From contig NZ_CP070975.1 of assembly GCF_017377875.1 (NCBI RefSeq), positions 3,534,001 to 3,598,000 of the forward strand: a stretch of DNA of 64,000 nt. Direction: 5' to 3'. This document shows positions 35,508-44,664 of the stretch, in pieces. Origin of the DNA: Alcaligenes sp. SORT26 (GTDB lineage Bacteria > Pseudomonadota > Gammaproteobacteria > Burkholderiales > Burkholderiaceae_B). The stretch's first letter is position 1, and each line of letters opens with the position of its first letter. A program made the translations under genes and the position numbers. The notes beneath the pieces are model-generated. The model was not told the DNA's origin and did not search any database. It was given only the letters and a program-made list of their open reading frames with translations.

Positions 35508-35972
35508 CTAAAAAGAAAGCCTAGAAGTTGTTCCGTAAATATCGTGCATGGCATAAGGAAAGAATATCCTCATCGAGTAATGGACGCTCGAGCGCACTGT
35601 CTCTACAACATGTTCTGTCAGTTCCTGCTTTTCCAGTTGTGGATACGCCTGTTTCAACTTCCCGGAAACTTGCCAGCCGTTTTCGTTCAAGGAGTGAATG
35701 CCCTGAGTGATGCCTTGATCAGGCATTTCAAGCACTTCTTTCAGCTTTTCCTGGGCGCGTTGAAAGATCACCAGAATGCGAGCTTTTTCGGCCATTTCAC
35801 TATGGATGTTTTGTGCCACGACTTGAGCGGTGTGCTGCACATGCTCCGTCAAATCACGGTAGCGCTAGGCGAATTGTGCGTCGGCATAGTCATCGAAAAT
35901 AAAATTGTGCTGGGTGCCATCTTCATAGGTCGTCGGCTTACCAACGTGATAAGCGCTTGCGTAACGTCCCAT
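35508..35972 (-). pseudogene. unknown protein gene interrupted by an in-frame amber codon
   Basis: Reading the minus strand from ATG 35972 gives MGRYASAYHVGKPTTYEDGT and 15 more residues, a TAG at 35865-35867, then about 118 further codons in the same frame (RYRDLTEHVQH; EKARILVIFQRAQEKLKEVL; a helical, coiled-coil-like composition) to a TAG at 35508. Both halves have protein-like composition and there is no frame shift, so one point mutation seems to have split a gene of about 150 codons. I do not recognise the family. The last 20 or so residues look low-quality and may themselves be a truncation scar. Read-through, or restart at the next Met, cannot be excluded. Confidence 0.6.
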
Positions 35973-36002
35973 GAACGGGCGTGAAAACAGTAATTTCGTA
36001 CG

Positions 36003-36049
36003 TTTTAGAATCCTAAAAAGAGCGTGAATATAGTAGTAAAACTAGGATT
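36003..36049. repeat. inverted repeats upstream of the interrupted gene
   Basis: TTTTAG-AATC-CTAAAA (36003-36018) is a 6-bp palindrome with a 4-base centre, and AATCCTA (36009) is mirrored by TAGGATT (36043-36049). The cluster lies 31-77 bp upstream of the interrupted gene's start, an operator-like position, and also upstream of the DUF72 gene on the other strand. Confidence 0.45.
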
Positions 36050-36130
36050 TTGTTGAAAATGATAAAAACCAAGTTTGGCTTGGGTCTTACCCAGTTTGCT
36101 TGAGCCCTATCCCATGGCACTATACCCAGC

Positions 36131-37168
36131 ATGCAAGAAGATCTTTTCGGCGATGCCATTCCTCAGCCTACCGCTTCAAAGCCCGCCGCTGCCTCCCGTC
36201 GCAAAATCACCAAAGTCAGCCTTGCCGCCTCCGCGCTGGAGCTGAGTGATCTGGCGGCTCAGCTTCTTGAAACCTTGCGCTTCGGTGTCTCCACCTGGTC
36301 CTACCCCGGTTGGGAAGGCTTGATCTGGGATGGCGAGTATGAGTCGAACATCTTGTCCAAGCACGGGCTGGAGGCTTATCACCAGCATCCCTTGATGCGT
36401 ACCGTCTGTGTTGATCGCACTTTCTGGCGCCCTTTGACCGTTACGCAGTATTCCGCCTACGCGGCCCAGGTTGATGAGGATTTTCGCTTTGTCGTGAAAT
36501 GCCCTTCCATGATCACGGACGCTCAAGTTCGTGACGAGCAAGGCAAGGTGCGCAAGTCCAATCCGGACTTTCTGGATATTCGTCTGGCCGTAGAGCAGTT
36601 TGTGCAGCCTGCGGTAGACGGCTTGCGTGCCAAGCTGGGTGTATTGGTATTTCAGTTAAGCCCTTTGTCCTGGGGCTGGTTGAATCGCCCGGCGGAGTTA
36701 TTCGACAAGCTGGGGCAGATGCTGGCTGCGGCGCGTGAAGCTTTGCCGCAGGATTCTCCGGTCATTCTTGCTGTAGAAGTACGAGATCCGGAGCTACTGA
36801 CCCAAGGCTTGGTCGATACCTTAAAGGCGAATGGCGCCACTTTTTGCCTGGGTTTGCACGGCAAAATGCCACCGATCGAGGAGCAGTTGCCCTTGTTGCG
36901 AGCCTTGTGGCCCGGGCCTTTGGTGTGTCGCTGGAACCTGAACCGGGAGTTTGGTGCCTATGGCTATGCCGATGCCCAGAAAAAGCACACCCCGTTCGAT
37001 GCCATTGTCAGCGAAGACGTGCATACCCGCACTGTGCTGGCCCGTACGATTCGCGGGATCACTGGAGCAGGGCAGGCGGCTTATGTGACGATCAGCAATG
37101 ATGCGGAAGGTTGTGCGCCGCTCTCCATACAGCGTTTGGCGCAACTGATTGCGGCACAAGAAAATTAA
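36131..37168 (+). CDS. DUF72 (YecE-family) TIM-barrel protein
   Basis: A 345-residue protein with the DUF72 barrel from about residue 52: FGVSTWSYPGWEGLIWDGEY, VDRTFWRPLTVTQYSAYA, FRFVVKCPSMIT, FQLSPLSW, VEVRDPELL and YVTISNDAEGCAPLS near the end. The N-terminal 50 residues are a variable extension. The family is widespread, but its reaction is unknown; the fold and conserved acidic residues suggest an enzyme. It stands alone and ends in a long hairpin. Confidence 0.9.
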   Translation: MQEDLFGDAIPQPTASKPAAASRRKITKVSLAASALELSDLAAQLLETLRFGVSTWSYPGWEGLIWDGEYESNILSKHGLEAYHQHPLMRTVCVDRTFWRPLTVTQYSAYAAQVDEDFRFVVKCPSMITDAQVRDEQGKVRKSNPDFLDIRLAVEQFVQPAVDGLRAKLGVLVFQLSPLSWGWLNRPAELFDKLGQMLAAAREALPQDSPVILAVEVRDPELLTQGLVDTLKANGATFCLGLHGKMPPIEEQLPLLRALWPGPLVCRWNLNREFGAYGYADAQKKHTPFDAIVSEDVHTRTVLARTIRGITGAGQAAYVTISNDAEGCAPLSIQRLAQLIAAQEN

Positions 37169-37170
37169 AC

Positions 37171-37220
37171 ACAGGCCTTGTGAGCTGATCTCCAGAAATT
37201 GGACAGATCACAAGGCCTGT
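37171..37220. terminator. long-loop hairpin between DUF72 and the cysteine hydrolase
   Basis: ACAGGCCTTGTGA and TCACAAGGCCTGT pair perfectly (13 bp) across a 24-base loop, between convergent genes; there is no long T-run. Confidence 0.6.
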
Positions 37221-37279
37221 TTGAGTGCTTCAGGGTCTGGAGCCCTAACGCAGAGCGGCTTTGACTGTGCTCATGACCC

Positions 37280-37912
37280 TTACCGGGTCTTCTGAATCAG
37301 CTCATCCGTCGTCATGACATGCGCGGTGGACACAGCCAGCACGCCTAGGGTGACTCGGTGTACTTCTTCCGCTGGAATCGCCCCAAAGCCCATATCCGGG
37401 TAGTTGTATGTGCCGGTGGCATCAGAGATGAAGGCGACTTTATAGCCATTGAACATGGCGTCGCGCGCCGTGGCGTGGCAGCAGTTCTCGGTAGTGACAC
37501 CCGTGACGACGACAGTGTCGATCTTGCGGGTACGCAGAATGATGTCCAGATCAGTGCCAAAGAAGGCGCTGTAGCGATGCTTTTTAATTACGACCTCCTC
37601 GCCTTGTGGTGCGACGTCCGGGTATATATCGATGCCAGCGGTGTCATCCACCAGCCCCATCCGATTTTGAATAGGCGGGTAAATCTCCCCAAACAAGCCC
37701 ATATCGCAGCCATTGCGGCGGTGGGCGTGGGTGGTAAAGATCACTTCCATGCCGGTTTTGCGTGCATGGCTCAGCAGTTTTTGCAGACGGGGCATCAGCT
37801 CCATACCCATAGGTGTTTCCAGTGGGGCACCGGGCGCGATGAAGTCGTTTTGCATGTCAATCACAACGACCGCTGTGCTCTTGGGGTTGATCTGATCAAT
37901 CTGAATAGCCAT
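37280..37912 (-). CDS. isochorismatase-family cysteine hydrolase
   Basis: A 210-residue cysteine hydrolase with the D-K-C triad: VVIDMQNDFIAPGAPL (Asp, about 19-21), VVIKKHRYSAFFGTDLDIIL (Lys, about 110) and GVTTENCCHATARDAMFNGY (Cys, about 148). Relatives cleave amide or vinyl-ether bonds in, for example, ureidoacrylate, N-carbamoylsarcosine or nicotinamide. Two adjacent cysteines at the active site and the metal-ligand-like DMGLFGEIYPPI do not decide between these. It is divergent from an AraC regulator 286 bp away and may be its target. Confidence 0.88.
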   Translation of the reverse strand: MAIQIDQINPKSTAVVVIDMQNDFIAPGAPLETPMGMELMPRLQKLLSHARKTGMEVIFTTHAHRRNGCDMGLFGEIYPPIQNRMGLVDDTAGIDIYPDVAPQGEEVVIKKHRYSAFFGTDLDIILRTRKIDTVVVTGVTTENCCHATARDAMFNGYKVAFISDATGTYNYPDMGFGAIPAEEVHRVTLGVLAVSTAHVMTTDELIQKTR

Positions 37913-38198
37913 TTCATTCTCCTTTGGTTTGCTCAGGGACGGGGGGCTGTGTATTTGGTATTGCCGTACCCGGTGTCATCGACCTTTGTAGAGTAGGGAG
38001 ACGGCGCTAATCTGGCTTGTGTGCCCATGCCATTTTTTCTTCTTTTTTTGACTGTGAGCGCCACATGGGCGAGCTGGCAGGCAAGACGCCAGCCCGTGGT
38101 GTTCTCAGGGCTTGTCCGCGTTTGGGAAATAGACGTAATCTTGCTGAAAAATGATTAATTCTTCGGTGCAGATAGCGCCGACTATGGAGACTGAACCG

Positions 38199-39146
38199 AT
38201 GACAGCGATCATGGCGGTCAAGCCCGGAGACAGCTTTGAGCACTGGCACGAGGTCACTTGCAGGCAGTTTTCTCATACTGAGTGCAACCCCATTCCCAGA
38301 CAGCATTTTCAGGCGCGAGTCACGCTGACTACGTTTGGCGGTTTGGGACTTAGCCGTATCTGGTCGGCTACGCCTGCGGGGGAGGTGATTCGAGTCAACC
38401 GGCGCCTGGCGGATATTCGTAAAGATCAGCGCGACTGCTTCATGCTGTGGTTAATGCTCGATGGCAATATTCAGCTTAGTCAGGATGGGCGTTATGTCAG
38501 CCTGGTGACAGGGGATCTGGTGTTGCAGGACCAGTCGCGTCCTTTTGAGCTGGAGCTGGGGCCCTTGACCCATGCGGCGATGCTCATGATTCCCCGTCCT
38601 CTTCTGGCGACACGTTTACCTACCTTGGGGAGCCTGGCTGCGCGCCGTGTTCCCGCCAACTCTCGTCAGGGGCCGATGGCCGGTGCTTTGCTCAGGCAAT
38701 TACTCAGCATGCAAGGGGCGGCAACGGACGGGATAGATCATCGTTTGAGTGCCTCGGCGCTGGATATTTTCTCGGCTGTCTTCGAGTCAGAAACCACGAT
38801 CTCTTCTCAGTCCAGCCGCCGGGAGCGGCGTTTGGAGCAGGTTCAGGCGTATATACGTGCGCACCTGCATGAGGAGGATCTGGATGTGGAGCAAATGGCT
38901 CGGGCTTCATCCATGGCGACTCGCACGCTGTATCGACTCTTTGCACACGAAGCGACAACGCCTATGCAATGGCTGTGGGAGCAGCGTTTGCTCCAGAGCT
39001 ATCGCCTGCTTGCCGAGGGCAAACAGCGGCGGGTGACGGAGGTGGCAATGGCCTGCGGTTTTAAAGATCTTTCCCATTTCAGCCGCCTGTTTCAGGCACG
39101 ATTTGCGCAATCTCCGTCGACGCTCCGACCTATGAACAGGTCTTAA
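38199..39146 (+). CDS. AraC-family regulator (FeaR/NphR-like)
   Basis: A 315-residue regulator with an AraC_binding_2-type N-domain (GDSFEHWHEVTCRQF, INRR-like NRRLADIRKDQRDCFMLWLM, GDLVLQDQSRPFEL) and a C-terminal double HTH (about 215-312: LDVEQMARASSMATRTLYRL, RVTEVAMACGFKDLSHFSRL). GGAG nine bases upstream supports ATG 38199; in-frame ATGs at 38151 and 38184 are alternatives. Its group commonly controls aromatic-compound catabolism. Possible targets are the divergent cysteine hydrolase or the DUF1254 gene downstream. Confidence 0.85.
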   Translation: MTAIMAVKPGDSFEHWHEVTCRQFSHTECNPIPRQHFQARVTLTTFGGLGLSRIWSATPAGEVIRVNRRLADIRKDQRDCFMLWLMLDGNIQLSQDGRYVSLVTGDLVLQDQSRPFELELGPLTHAAMLMIPRPLLATRLPTLGSLAARRVPANSRQGPMAGALLRQLLSMQGAATDGIDHRLSASALDIFSAVFESETTISSQSSRRERRLEQVQAYIRAHLHEEDLDVEQMARASSMATRTLYRLFAHEATTPMQWLWEQRLLQSYRLLAEGKQRRVTEVAMACGFKDLSHFSRLFQARFAQSPSTLRPMNRS

Positions 39147-39428
39147 GTTCTGAGCTGGACGTGCGCCCAGGCTGTTTGGTACGCAGGCCTGGCACCGTGT
39201 GAACATAGGCACGCAGGGGGGCTGCCGGTCTGAGTGATCGTGGTGTGTGGCACCAGATGGCAAGCGCTAAGCAGAAGGGGCTTCCTACAATTGCGACAAG
39301 CGGGGCAAGCACAGTGTTCTGCCCTGAGCGGCCAAGCCAGCCAGATAGGCAAGGGCCCCGTATCGGCGTTAGCTGGCGTTCTGAATGCAGATAACGCGCC
39401 TGCTTGATCACAATTAGGGGAAGAGCAC

Positions 39429-40850
39429 ATGAAGATTACTCGACGTTCCTTATTAATAGCCGGTCCCAGTCTGCTTGCCAGTGTGGCGCTGGCGCGCTCC
39501 GCTCTTGCACAGCAGGTGACAGGGGCAGACAAAGGGGGAGACGCAGGGGATTTGGGCCTTGGGATCGAGGCCTATATTTTTGCCTATCCATTGGTGACGA
39601 TGGAATTGACCCGGCGGATTATGACCAATGTGGCGCAGCTTGGTGGCGTACGCGGCCCGATGGGCCAGATCATCAAAGCGCGCAGCTACCCGGATGCTTC
39701 GTTCCGAGATGTCACGGCGCCTAATGCCGATACGCTTTATACAAACGCCTTCTTTGATGTGGGCGATGAGCCGTGGATCCTGAGCATTCCAGATATGCAG
39801 GACCGTTACGCCTTGATGCCTTTGCTCGACGGCTGGACAACGGTGTTTCAGGTGCCGGGCAAACGTACGACGGGAACAGGTCCTCAAACCTATGCTATTA
39901 CTGGTCCTGGCTGGAAAGGCACTTTGCCAGCGGGCGTGACGGAATATAAATCCGCCACCAGTATTGTCTGGATGCTGGGACGCATTTATTGCACAGGGAC
40001 GCCAGAGGACTACGCTGCGGTCCATAAACTGCAAGACGAGTTCAAACTGGTGCCGTTAAGCGCTTATGGCAAGCCCTACACCCCGCCAGCGGGTGTGGTG
40101 GACCCCTCGCTGGATATGAAAACCGCCGTGCGTGATCAAGTCAACAAGATGGATTCAGCGGCCTATTTCACCCTGTTTTGCGAGTTGATGAAGCGCAATC
40201 CGCCATCCAGCGCAGATGCTGCGCATGTGGCCAGATTTGAGCGTATTGGCATTGTTCCTGGTCAGGGTTTTGATGCTGGCAAGTTCAAGGCCGATATTGC
40301 CAGTCAGGTGCCCAAGGCTGCGGTCGGAAAAATCATGCAGCACTATGCGGCGCTGACGCTGAAGAACGGTTGGTCGTTCACGACTGATACTGGCGTTTAC
40401 GGTACGGATTACTTGATGCGTGCTTTCATCACGGCAATTGGGCTGGGGGCCAATCGGCCACAGGACGCCATCTATCCTATTTCTCAGGCGGATGCGGGTG
40501 GACAGCCTTATTCGGGTGCAAACAAGTATGTCATGCGCTTTCCTGAAGGCCAGCTACCGCCCGTGGATGGCTTCTGGTCGCTGACGATGTACGACAAGGA
40601 TTACTTCTTTGTCGACAATCCCCTGAGTCGCTATTCGATCAGTCCACGCCAGAACTTGAAGGTCAACGCGGATGGCTCGACAGACCTCTATATTCAAAAG
40701 GACTCGCCCGGTCAGGACAAAGAATCCAATTGGCTTCCCGCGCCGGATGGAAACTTTATTCTGATGTTCAGAGCGTACTGGCCTAGACAGACAAGTCCCT
40801 CGATTCTGGATGGTAGCTGGATGATCCCAGCGGTGCAGAAAGTAAGCTAA
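39429..40850 (+). CDS. Tat-exported DUF1254/DUF1214 protein
   Basis: A 473-residue protein that begins with a twin-arginine-type leader (ITRRSLLIAGPSLLASVAL, cut near SALAQQ), so it is exported folded. A DUF1254 domain follows (EAYIFAYPLVTMELTRRIMT; NADTLYTNAFFDVGDEPW) and a C-terminal DUF1214 domain (YVMRFPEGQLPPVDGFWSLT, RYSISPR, LPAPDGNFILMFRAYWP). Function of the family is unknown. It is transcribed alone and closed by a strong terminator; 282 bp without recognisable content separate it from the AraC gene. Confidence 0.9.
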   Translation: MKITRRSLLIAGPSLLASVALARSALAQQVTGADKGGDAGDLGLGIEAYIFAYPLVTMELTRRIMTNVAQLGGVRGPMGQIIKARSYPDASFRDVTAPNADTLYTNAFFDVGDEPWILSIPDMQDRYALMPLLDGWTTVFQVPGKRTTGTGPQTYAITGPGWKGTLPAGVTEYKSATSIVWMLGRIYCTGTPEDYAAVHKLQDEFKLVPLSAYGKPYTPPAGVVDPSLDMKTAVRDQVNKMDSAAYFTLFCELMKRNPPSSADAAHVARFERIGIVPGQGFDAGKFKADIASQVPKAAVGKIMQHYAALTLKNGWSFTTDTGVYGTDYLMRAFITAIGLGANRPQDAIYPISQADAGGQPYSGANKYVMRFPEGQLPPVDGFWSLTMYDKDYFFVDNPLSRYSISPRQNLKVNADGSTDLYIQKDSPGQDKESNWLPAPDGNFILMFRAYWPRQTSPSILDGSWMIPAVQKVS

Positions 40851-40877
40851 ATACGCACTGGCAAGGTGTTTGTCATG

Positions 40878-40917
40878 AAAACCCGCAGAGCTAAATAAAC
40901 TCTGCGGGTTTTGTTTT
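40878..40917. terminator. bidirectional intrinsic terminator
   Basis: AAAACCCGCAGAG and CTCTGCGGGTTTT pair across a 9-base loop with A- and T-runs on both sides; it serves the DUF1254 gene and possibly the converging receptor gene. Confidence 0.85.
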
Positions 40918-40970
40918 AGTAGCTTGCCTGGATCAAGCCATTGTTTGACCCATGCTCGAGCACGGCAGGT

Positions 40971-43436
40971 TTAGAACTGATACCGCAAGGTCGCCGTTAC
41001 GTTGCGAGGCGCACCCCAGAAGACGGTGTTGTAATTACCGATACCCGCGTAGTAGTGCTTGTCGAACAGGTTATTGATATTGACGGACAGCTTGGTCGCC
41101 TTGTTGACGTCATAGGAGCCACTCAAGCCCACCAGTGCATACGGTTTGCGCTCGAAGCGGCGTAGCTGCCCATCCACTTGCTGCGTGAAGTAGCTGCCGC
41201 TTTGCCATTGCACATTACCGCCTAATGTCAGGCGTTGACCGGCCCAGGGCAGGCGGTAGTAGGTGGCCAGCTTGAATAAATGTTCTGGTTGTCGAGGGCT
41301 GGCTCGTACGCCTTCGCCATCGCGGGAGCGCGCGTAGGTGTAGCCTGCGTGAACTTGCCAGTTCGGCATGACTTCACCGGACAATTCCAGCTCCAGACCG
41401 CGCGTTGTCACGCCCGGCACCGCGATGTAGGCCACTCCACCCATCGGGGTTTGAGGGTTGATGGGATCAGGCTCTGCCACGTTGTCCTGTTTGATCTGAA
41501 ACAGGGCCATGCTGGCATTGAGTTTGCCGTCCAGGTATTCCCCCTTCATACCCACTTCCATGCTTTTGCCGGTCAGCGGTTCCAGTTGCTCGCCGTTGGC
41601 CTTGAAGTTATAGGCTTGTGGCTTGAACACATCGGTATAGCTGGCATAGGCCGTATGCCATTCGTCCAGATCCACGCTCAGGCCCAGATAAGGAATGATC
41701 TTGCCGCTGACCTGAGTTTCGTGGCGCTGGAAATTGTTCAGCGCATTCAGGCTCTCCAGGGACCAGTCGTAGCGCACCTGGCGGGCACCCAGAATCACGT
41801 TGACGCGATCGTGGGGTTTCAGGACGGCTGCTCCGTAGACCATATGCTGCTTCACGTTCACGTCGTGTTGCAGCCACCATTCGTATTCGGTGGGTTCGGT
41901 AGCGTTGTTGTTCCACTCAAAAATGTCGGGCACCGTCATATCGGTGTCGCCGTCCCAGCGGCGCGACAAGGCGTGGGTCTTGGCGTAGTTGGCGCCCAGC
42001 ACCAGCTCATGTTCGCGGCCCAACAAGTTGAACGGGCCAGTGGCATGGAAATCCAGGGTTTTTTCTTTGGAGTCGCTGTCGAATCGTGCGGCACCGCCCG
42101 GGTAAAAACCGTGGTTGATTGCATGGGTCTGGATATTGACGACGTCGGACGACAAGCCTGACATTACCTGACGAGTCCGGTAGTCGCGCTGACCTGCTGC
42201 CAGCTTGACGGTCCAGCCGGAGTCAAAGCGATGGTTCAGGTCGGCGAAAACGCGTTGCGTATCCTGATTGCGCCAGGCCCAGCGGTCAGCCGGGTTGACG
42301 TGGCGGCCTATGGAGAACTGTTCGCCATTGCTGTAGAAGGCGGGCAAGTGTTCGTTGGTGGTCGCGTTATTACGGTTGCGCTGATAGTCCAGACCCACAG
42401 CTACCGTCGTACGCTCGCCCAGGTCGGCTTCCAGAATCCCGTAAAAGATCTGTTGCTTGCCCTTGGCGTAGTCCATGAAGCTGCGGTTGTCCTGGGTGGC
42501 ACCAACTACGCGCCCACGCAGCGCGCCTTCAGCAGCCAAGGGGGCAGACAAGTCCAGTTCGGTGCCGTAGGTGTCCCAGCTACCTGCAGATACTTGTGCG
42601 TGTCCCTGGAACTGGCTGGTGGGGCGCTTGCGGACCATATTGATCACGCCAGAAGGGTAACCTGCGCCATTGACCAGGCCCGTCGCGCCTTTCAGAATTT
42701 CGATGCGGTCATAGATGGCGGAGTTGGTAATGCTGTAGTTATCACGCACCGCGCCGCCGTCCGAAGACAGGCTGGGCAGGCCGTCAAACTGGAAGTTCTC
42801 CAGGCTGAAACCGCGCGAGTAAAAGCTGTAGGACTCGGAGTTGTCGCGGTTGACCGTGATACCCGGAGTTTGCTGCAAGGCATCGGAAATGGTCTGAATG
42901 CCCTGGTCATCCATCTGCTGACGGGTGATGACACTGACTGATTGCGGCGTTTCACGCAGGCTCAGGTTCAGACGCGTGGCGCTATTGCTGTGGGTGGCGG
43001 TGTACGACCCGGTTTGCTCAGTGCTTAGTGAGTCTCTGGCTGCATGAACGGTAATGGGCGCCAATTGTGTACTGTCGCCGGACAGGGGTTTGCTCAGGGT
43101 GTAGCGATTGTCCTTACGCTTGTACTCAATCCCTGTGCTTGCCAAAAGTTGCGCTAAAGCGGCCTCGACGGAAGAGGCCTGGCGAACGGCGGGAGCCTGC
43201 AAACCCTGGACAATATTGGGATCAAAGTACAGTTGGACGCGTGCCTGCTGGCCTAAGGACAGCAAGGCCTGGGACAGGCTTTGGGCGGGCAGGCTGATGG
43301 TGCTGGTAGCCGAAGCTTGTGCGGCGGCATAGAAGGGGAGAGAGCCCAATGCCAGGGCCAGAGCCGTTGCTTGCAGAAGGGGGCAGCCCAAACGGGCACG
43401 CCTTGCGGGTGACAAGGAGGAATGCAAAGAGGTCAT
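40971..43436 (-). CDS. TonB-dependent siderophore receptor with STN signalling domain
   Basis: An 821-residue outer-membrane receptor. A signal peptide ends near FYAAAQASA. The STN domain (about 45-115) reads LPAQSLSQALLSLGQQARVQ then LYFDPNIVQGLQAP; the plug contains LRETPQSVSVITRQQMDDQG and EILKGATGLVNGAGYPSGVI; the barrel ends with the classic aromatic VTATLRYQF. GGAGG lies 14 bp upstream of the ATG at 43436, with AAAGAG nearer. Third gene of the sigma / fecR / receptor unit at 40971-45170. Plug sequence resembles FpvA/FoxA-type receptors for hydroxamate or mixed siderophores, but the ligand is unproven. Confidence 0.94.
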   Translation of the reverse strand: MTSLHSSLSPARRARLGCPLLQATALALALGSLPFYAAAQASATSTISLPAQSLSQALLSLGQQARVQLYFDPNIVQGLQAPAVRQASSVEAALAQLLASTGIEYKRKDNRYTLSKPLSGDSTQLAPITVHAARDSLSTEQTGSYTATHSNSATRLNLSLRETPQSVSVITRQQMDDQGIQTISDALQQTPGITVNRDNSESYSFYSRGFSLENFQFDGLPSLSSDGGAVRDNYSITNSAIYDRIEILKGATGLVNGAGYPSGVINMVRKRPTSQFQGHAQVSAGSWDTYGTELDLSAPLAAEGALRGRVVGATQDNRSFMDYAKGKQQIFYGILEADLGERTTVAVGLDYQRNRNNATTNEHLPAFYSNGEQFSIGRHVNPADRWAWRNQDTQRVFADLNHRFDSGWTVKLAAGQRDYRTRQVMSGLSSDVVNIQTHAINHGFYPGGAARFDSDSKEKTLDFHATGPFNLLGREHELVLGANYAKTHALSRRWDGDTDMTVPDIFEWNNNATEPTEYEWWLQHDVNVKQHMVYGAAVLKPHDRVNVILGARQVRYDWSLESLNALNNFQRHETQVSGKIIPYLGLSVDLDEWHTAYASYTDVFKPQAYNFKANGEQLEPLTGKSMEVGMKGEYLDGKLNASMALFQIKQDNVAEPDPINPQTPMGGVAYIAVPGVTTRGLELELSGEVMPNWQVHAGYTYARSRDGEGVRASPRQPEHLFKLATYYRLPWAGQRLTLGGNVQWQSGSYFTQQVDGQLRRFERKPYALVGLSGSYDVNKATKLSVNINNLFDKHYYAGIGNYNTVFWGAPRNVTATLRYQF

Positions 43437-43632
43437 GTTGAAAAGCAAGCGATAGGGGTCATGGATCAATGCCTGGCCAGGCGGGTCTGTAGATGAGACG
43501 CATCAGCCTGCCAAAACCCGTAATGGCCGGTAAAAAAGTCCGTATCGCCGGACACTTTTGCTTTGGTGACACAGGCGTTGAAGGCAGTTCAGGTAGTGAT
43601 CCCGGACTGCTTGGGCGCTTCAATCGCAGTCT

Positions 43633-44664
43633 TTACCGTGCGTGTAATTGCACTTCGCCGGAGGGCAGCGTGTTTACTTGCAGCGGCAGTAGCTCTGGCA
43701 GCGTTTCCAGTAAATCTGCACTGTCGCGCAGTTCGAAAACCGCCGCAATGCGGCGTGATGCCAGGCTGGCATCCATGATCCGAATAGCTTGCTGAGGGGC
43801 GCGATAGCGGTTCAGTTCGCGCACCACGTCGCTCAAGGGGGTATTGCTGAAAACCAGTTGACCGGTATGCCAGGCGGTGGCGGCCTGGGCGGGTGTGGAG
43901 TCCAGACGGGGGCGGCTGGTTCCCGTTTCCAGACTCAAGCGTTGATCAGGGCCAAGAGACACATGGCTGGGCGACCACCAGAGTCCGCTGCTGACTTGTA
44001 CTTGGCCCTCTTGCACGATGACACTCAGTGCCTGCGGATCGCGCCGTACGTTAAAAACGGTGCCGGTCACCAGAATCGTCGCTAGTCCGCTCAGAACCTG
44101 AAAAGGGCGGTCATGCTGTTTATGAACATCAAACAGGGCTTCGCCTTGATGCAAAGTGACCTCTCGATGATCGGCATAAAAGGCCACGTCCACCAGTGTG
44201 TCTGTGTTCAGATGAAGAATGGATTGATCGGGCAGTACGATGCGTTGCTGCTCACCCCGCGCGCTTTGATAGCTTTGGGTGAATTCGGGGGTGGGCTGCC
44301 AGAGTCCACGCAAGCCGGGCAGGGCAATGACTGCCGTTCCTGCAGCCAGCGCCGGAGCACCGACAAACAAGGTATTGCGCAACCAGCGTCGGCGTGAGGC
44401 TTGTTGGGGTGCTTGTGCCAGCACACTGCGCCAGTGCTGATCGGGTAGCAGTTGCGTGGCCTGCCAAGTCAGCAAGAGTTGCTGGTAGTGCGTCTCGTTG
44501 GACTCATTGGCTTGCCGCCAGCGCATCAACTCCTGCTGTTCCGCCTCGCCAAGGCTTGCCGCCTGTTCGCGTACCAGCCAAAGGCTGAGCTGATCAGGAT
44601 TCAAGGGAATCGAAAGCGGCGTCGGGGTGCTGCGTGTCATAGGAAAGGAGGCATGCGGTTTCAC
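43633..44664 (-). CDS. FecR-type transmembrane anti-sigma regulator
   Basis: A 343-residue signal relay for the adjacent sigma factor. N-terminal DUF4880 helices (LWLVREQAASLGEAEQQELM), a hydrophobic segment (LFVGAPALAAGTAVIAL, about 99-115), the FecR domain (VLPDQSILHLNTDTLVDVAF; VTGTVFNVRRDP) and a C-terminal STN-like part (PLSDVVRELNRYRAPQQAIR). A GTG at 44664 overlaps the sigma stop as GTGA and is preferred for coupling; an ATG at 44640 is possible. The gap to the receptor is 196 bp. Confidence 0.92.
   Translation of the reverse strand: MKPHASFPMTRSTPTPLSIPLNPDQLSLWLVREQAASLGEAEQQELMRWRQANESNETHYQQLLLTWQATQLLPDQHWRSVLAQAPQQASRRRWLRNTLFVGAPALAAGTAVIALPGLRGLWQPTPEFTQSYQSARGEQQRIVLPDQSILHLNTDTLVDVAFYADHREVTLHQGEALFDVHKQHDRPFQVLSGLATILVTGTVFNVRRDPQALSVIVQEGQVQVSSGLWWSPSHVSLGPDQRLSLETGTSRPRLDSTPAQAATAWHTGQLVFSNTPLSDVVRELNRYRAPQQAIRIMDASLASRRIAAVFELRDSADLLETLPELLPLQVNTLPSGEVQLHAR

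Noticed and set aside
35269-35511. 80-codon plus-strand frame beginning in operator module 2
   Set aside because: No ribosome site, no recognised similarity, and its start lies inside a regulatory repeat.
33032-36050. Integrated element with attachment repeats at tRNA-Gly
   Set aside because: I searched for a second copy of the tRNA 3' end and for an integrase and saw neither, so only an accessory stretch is claimed.
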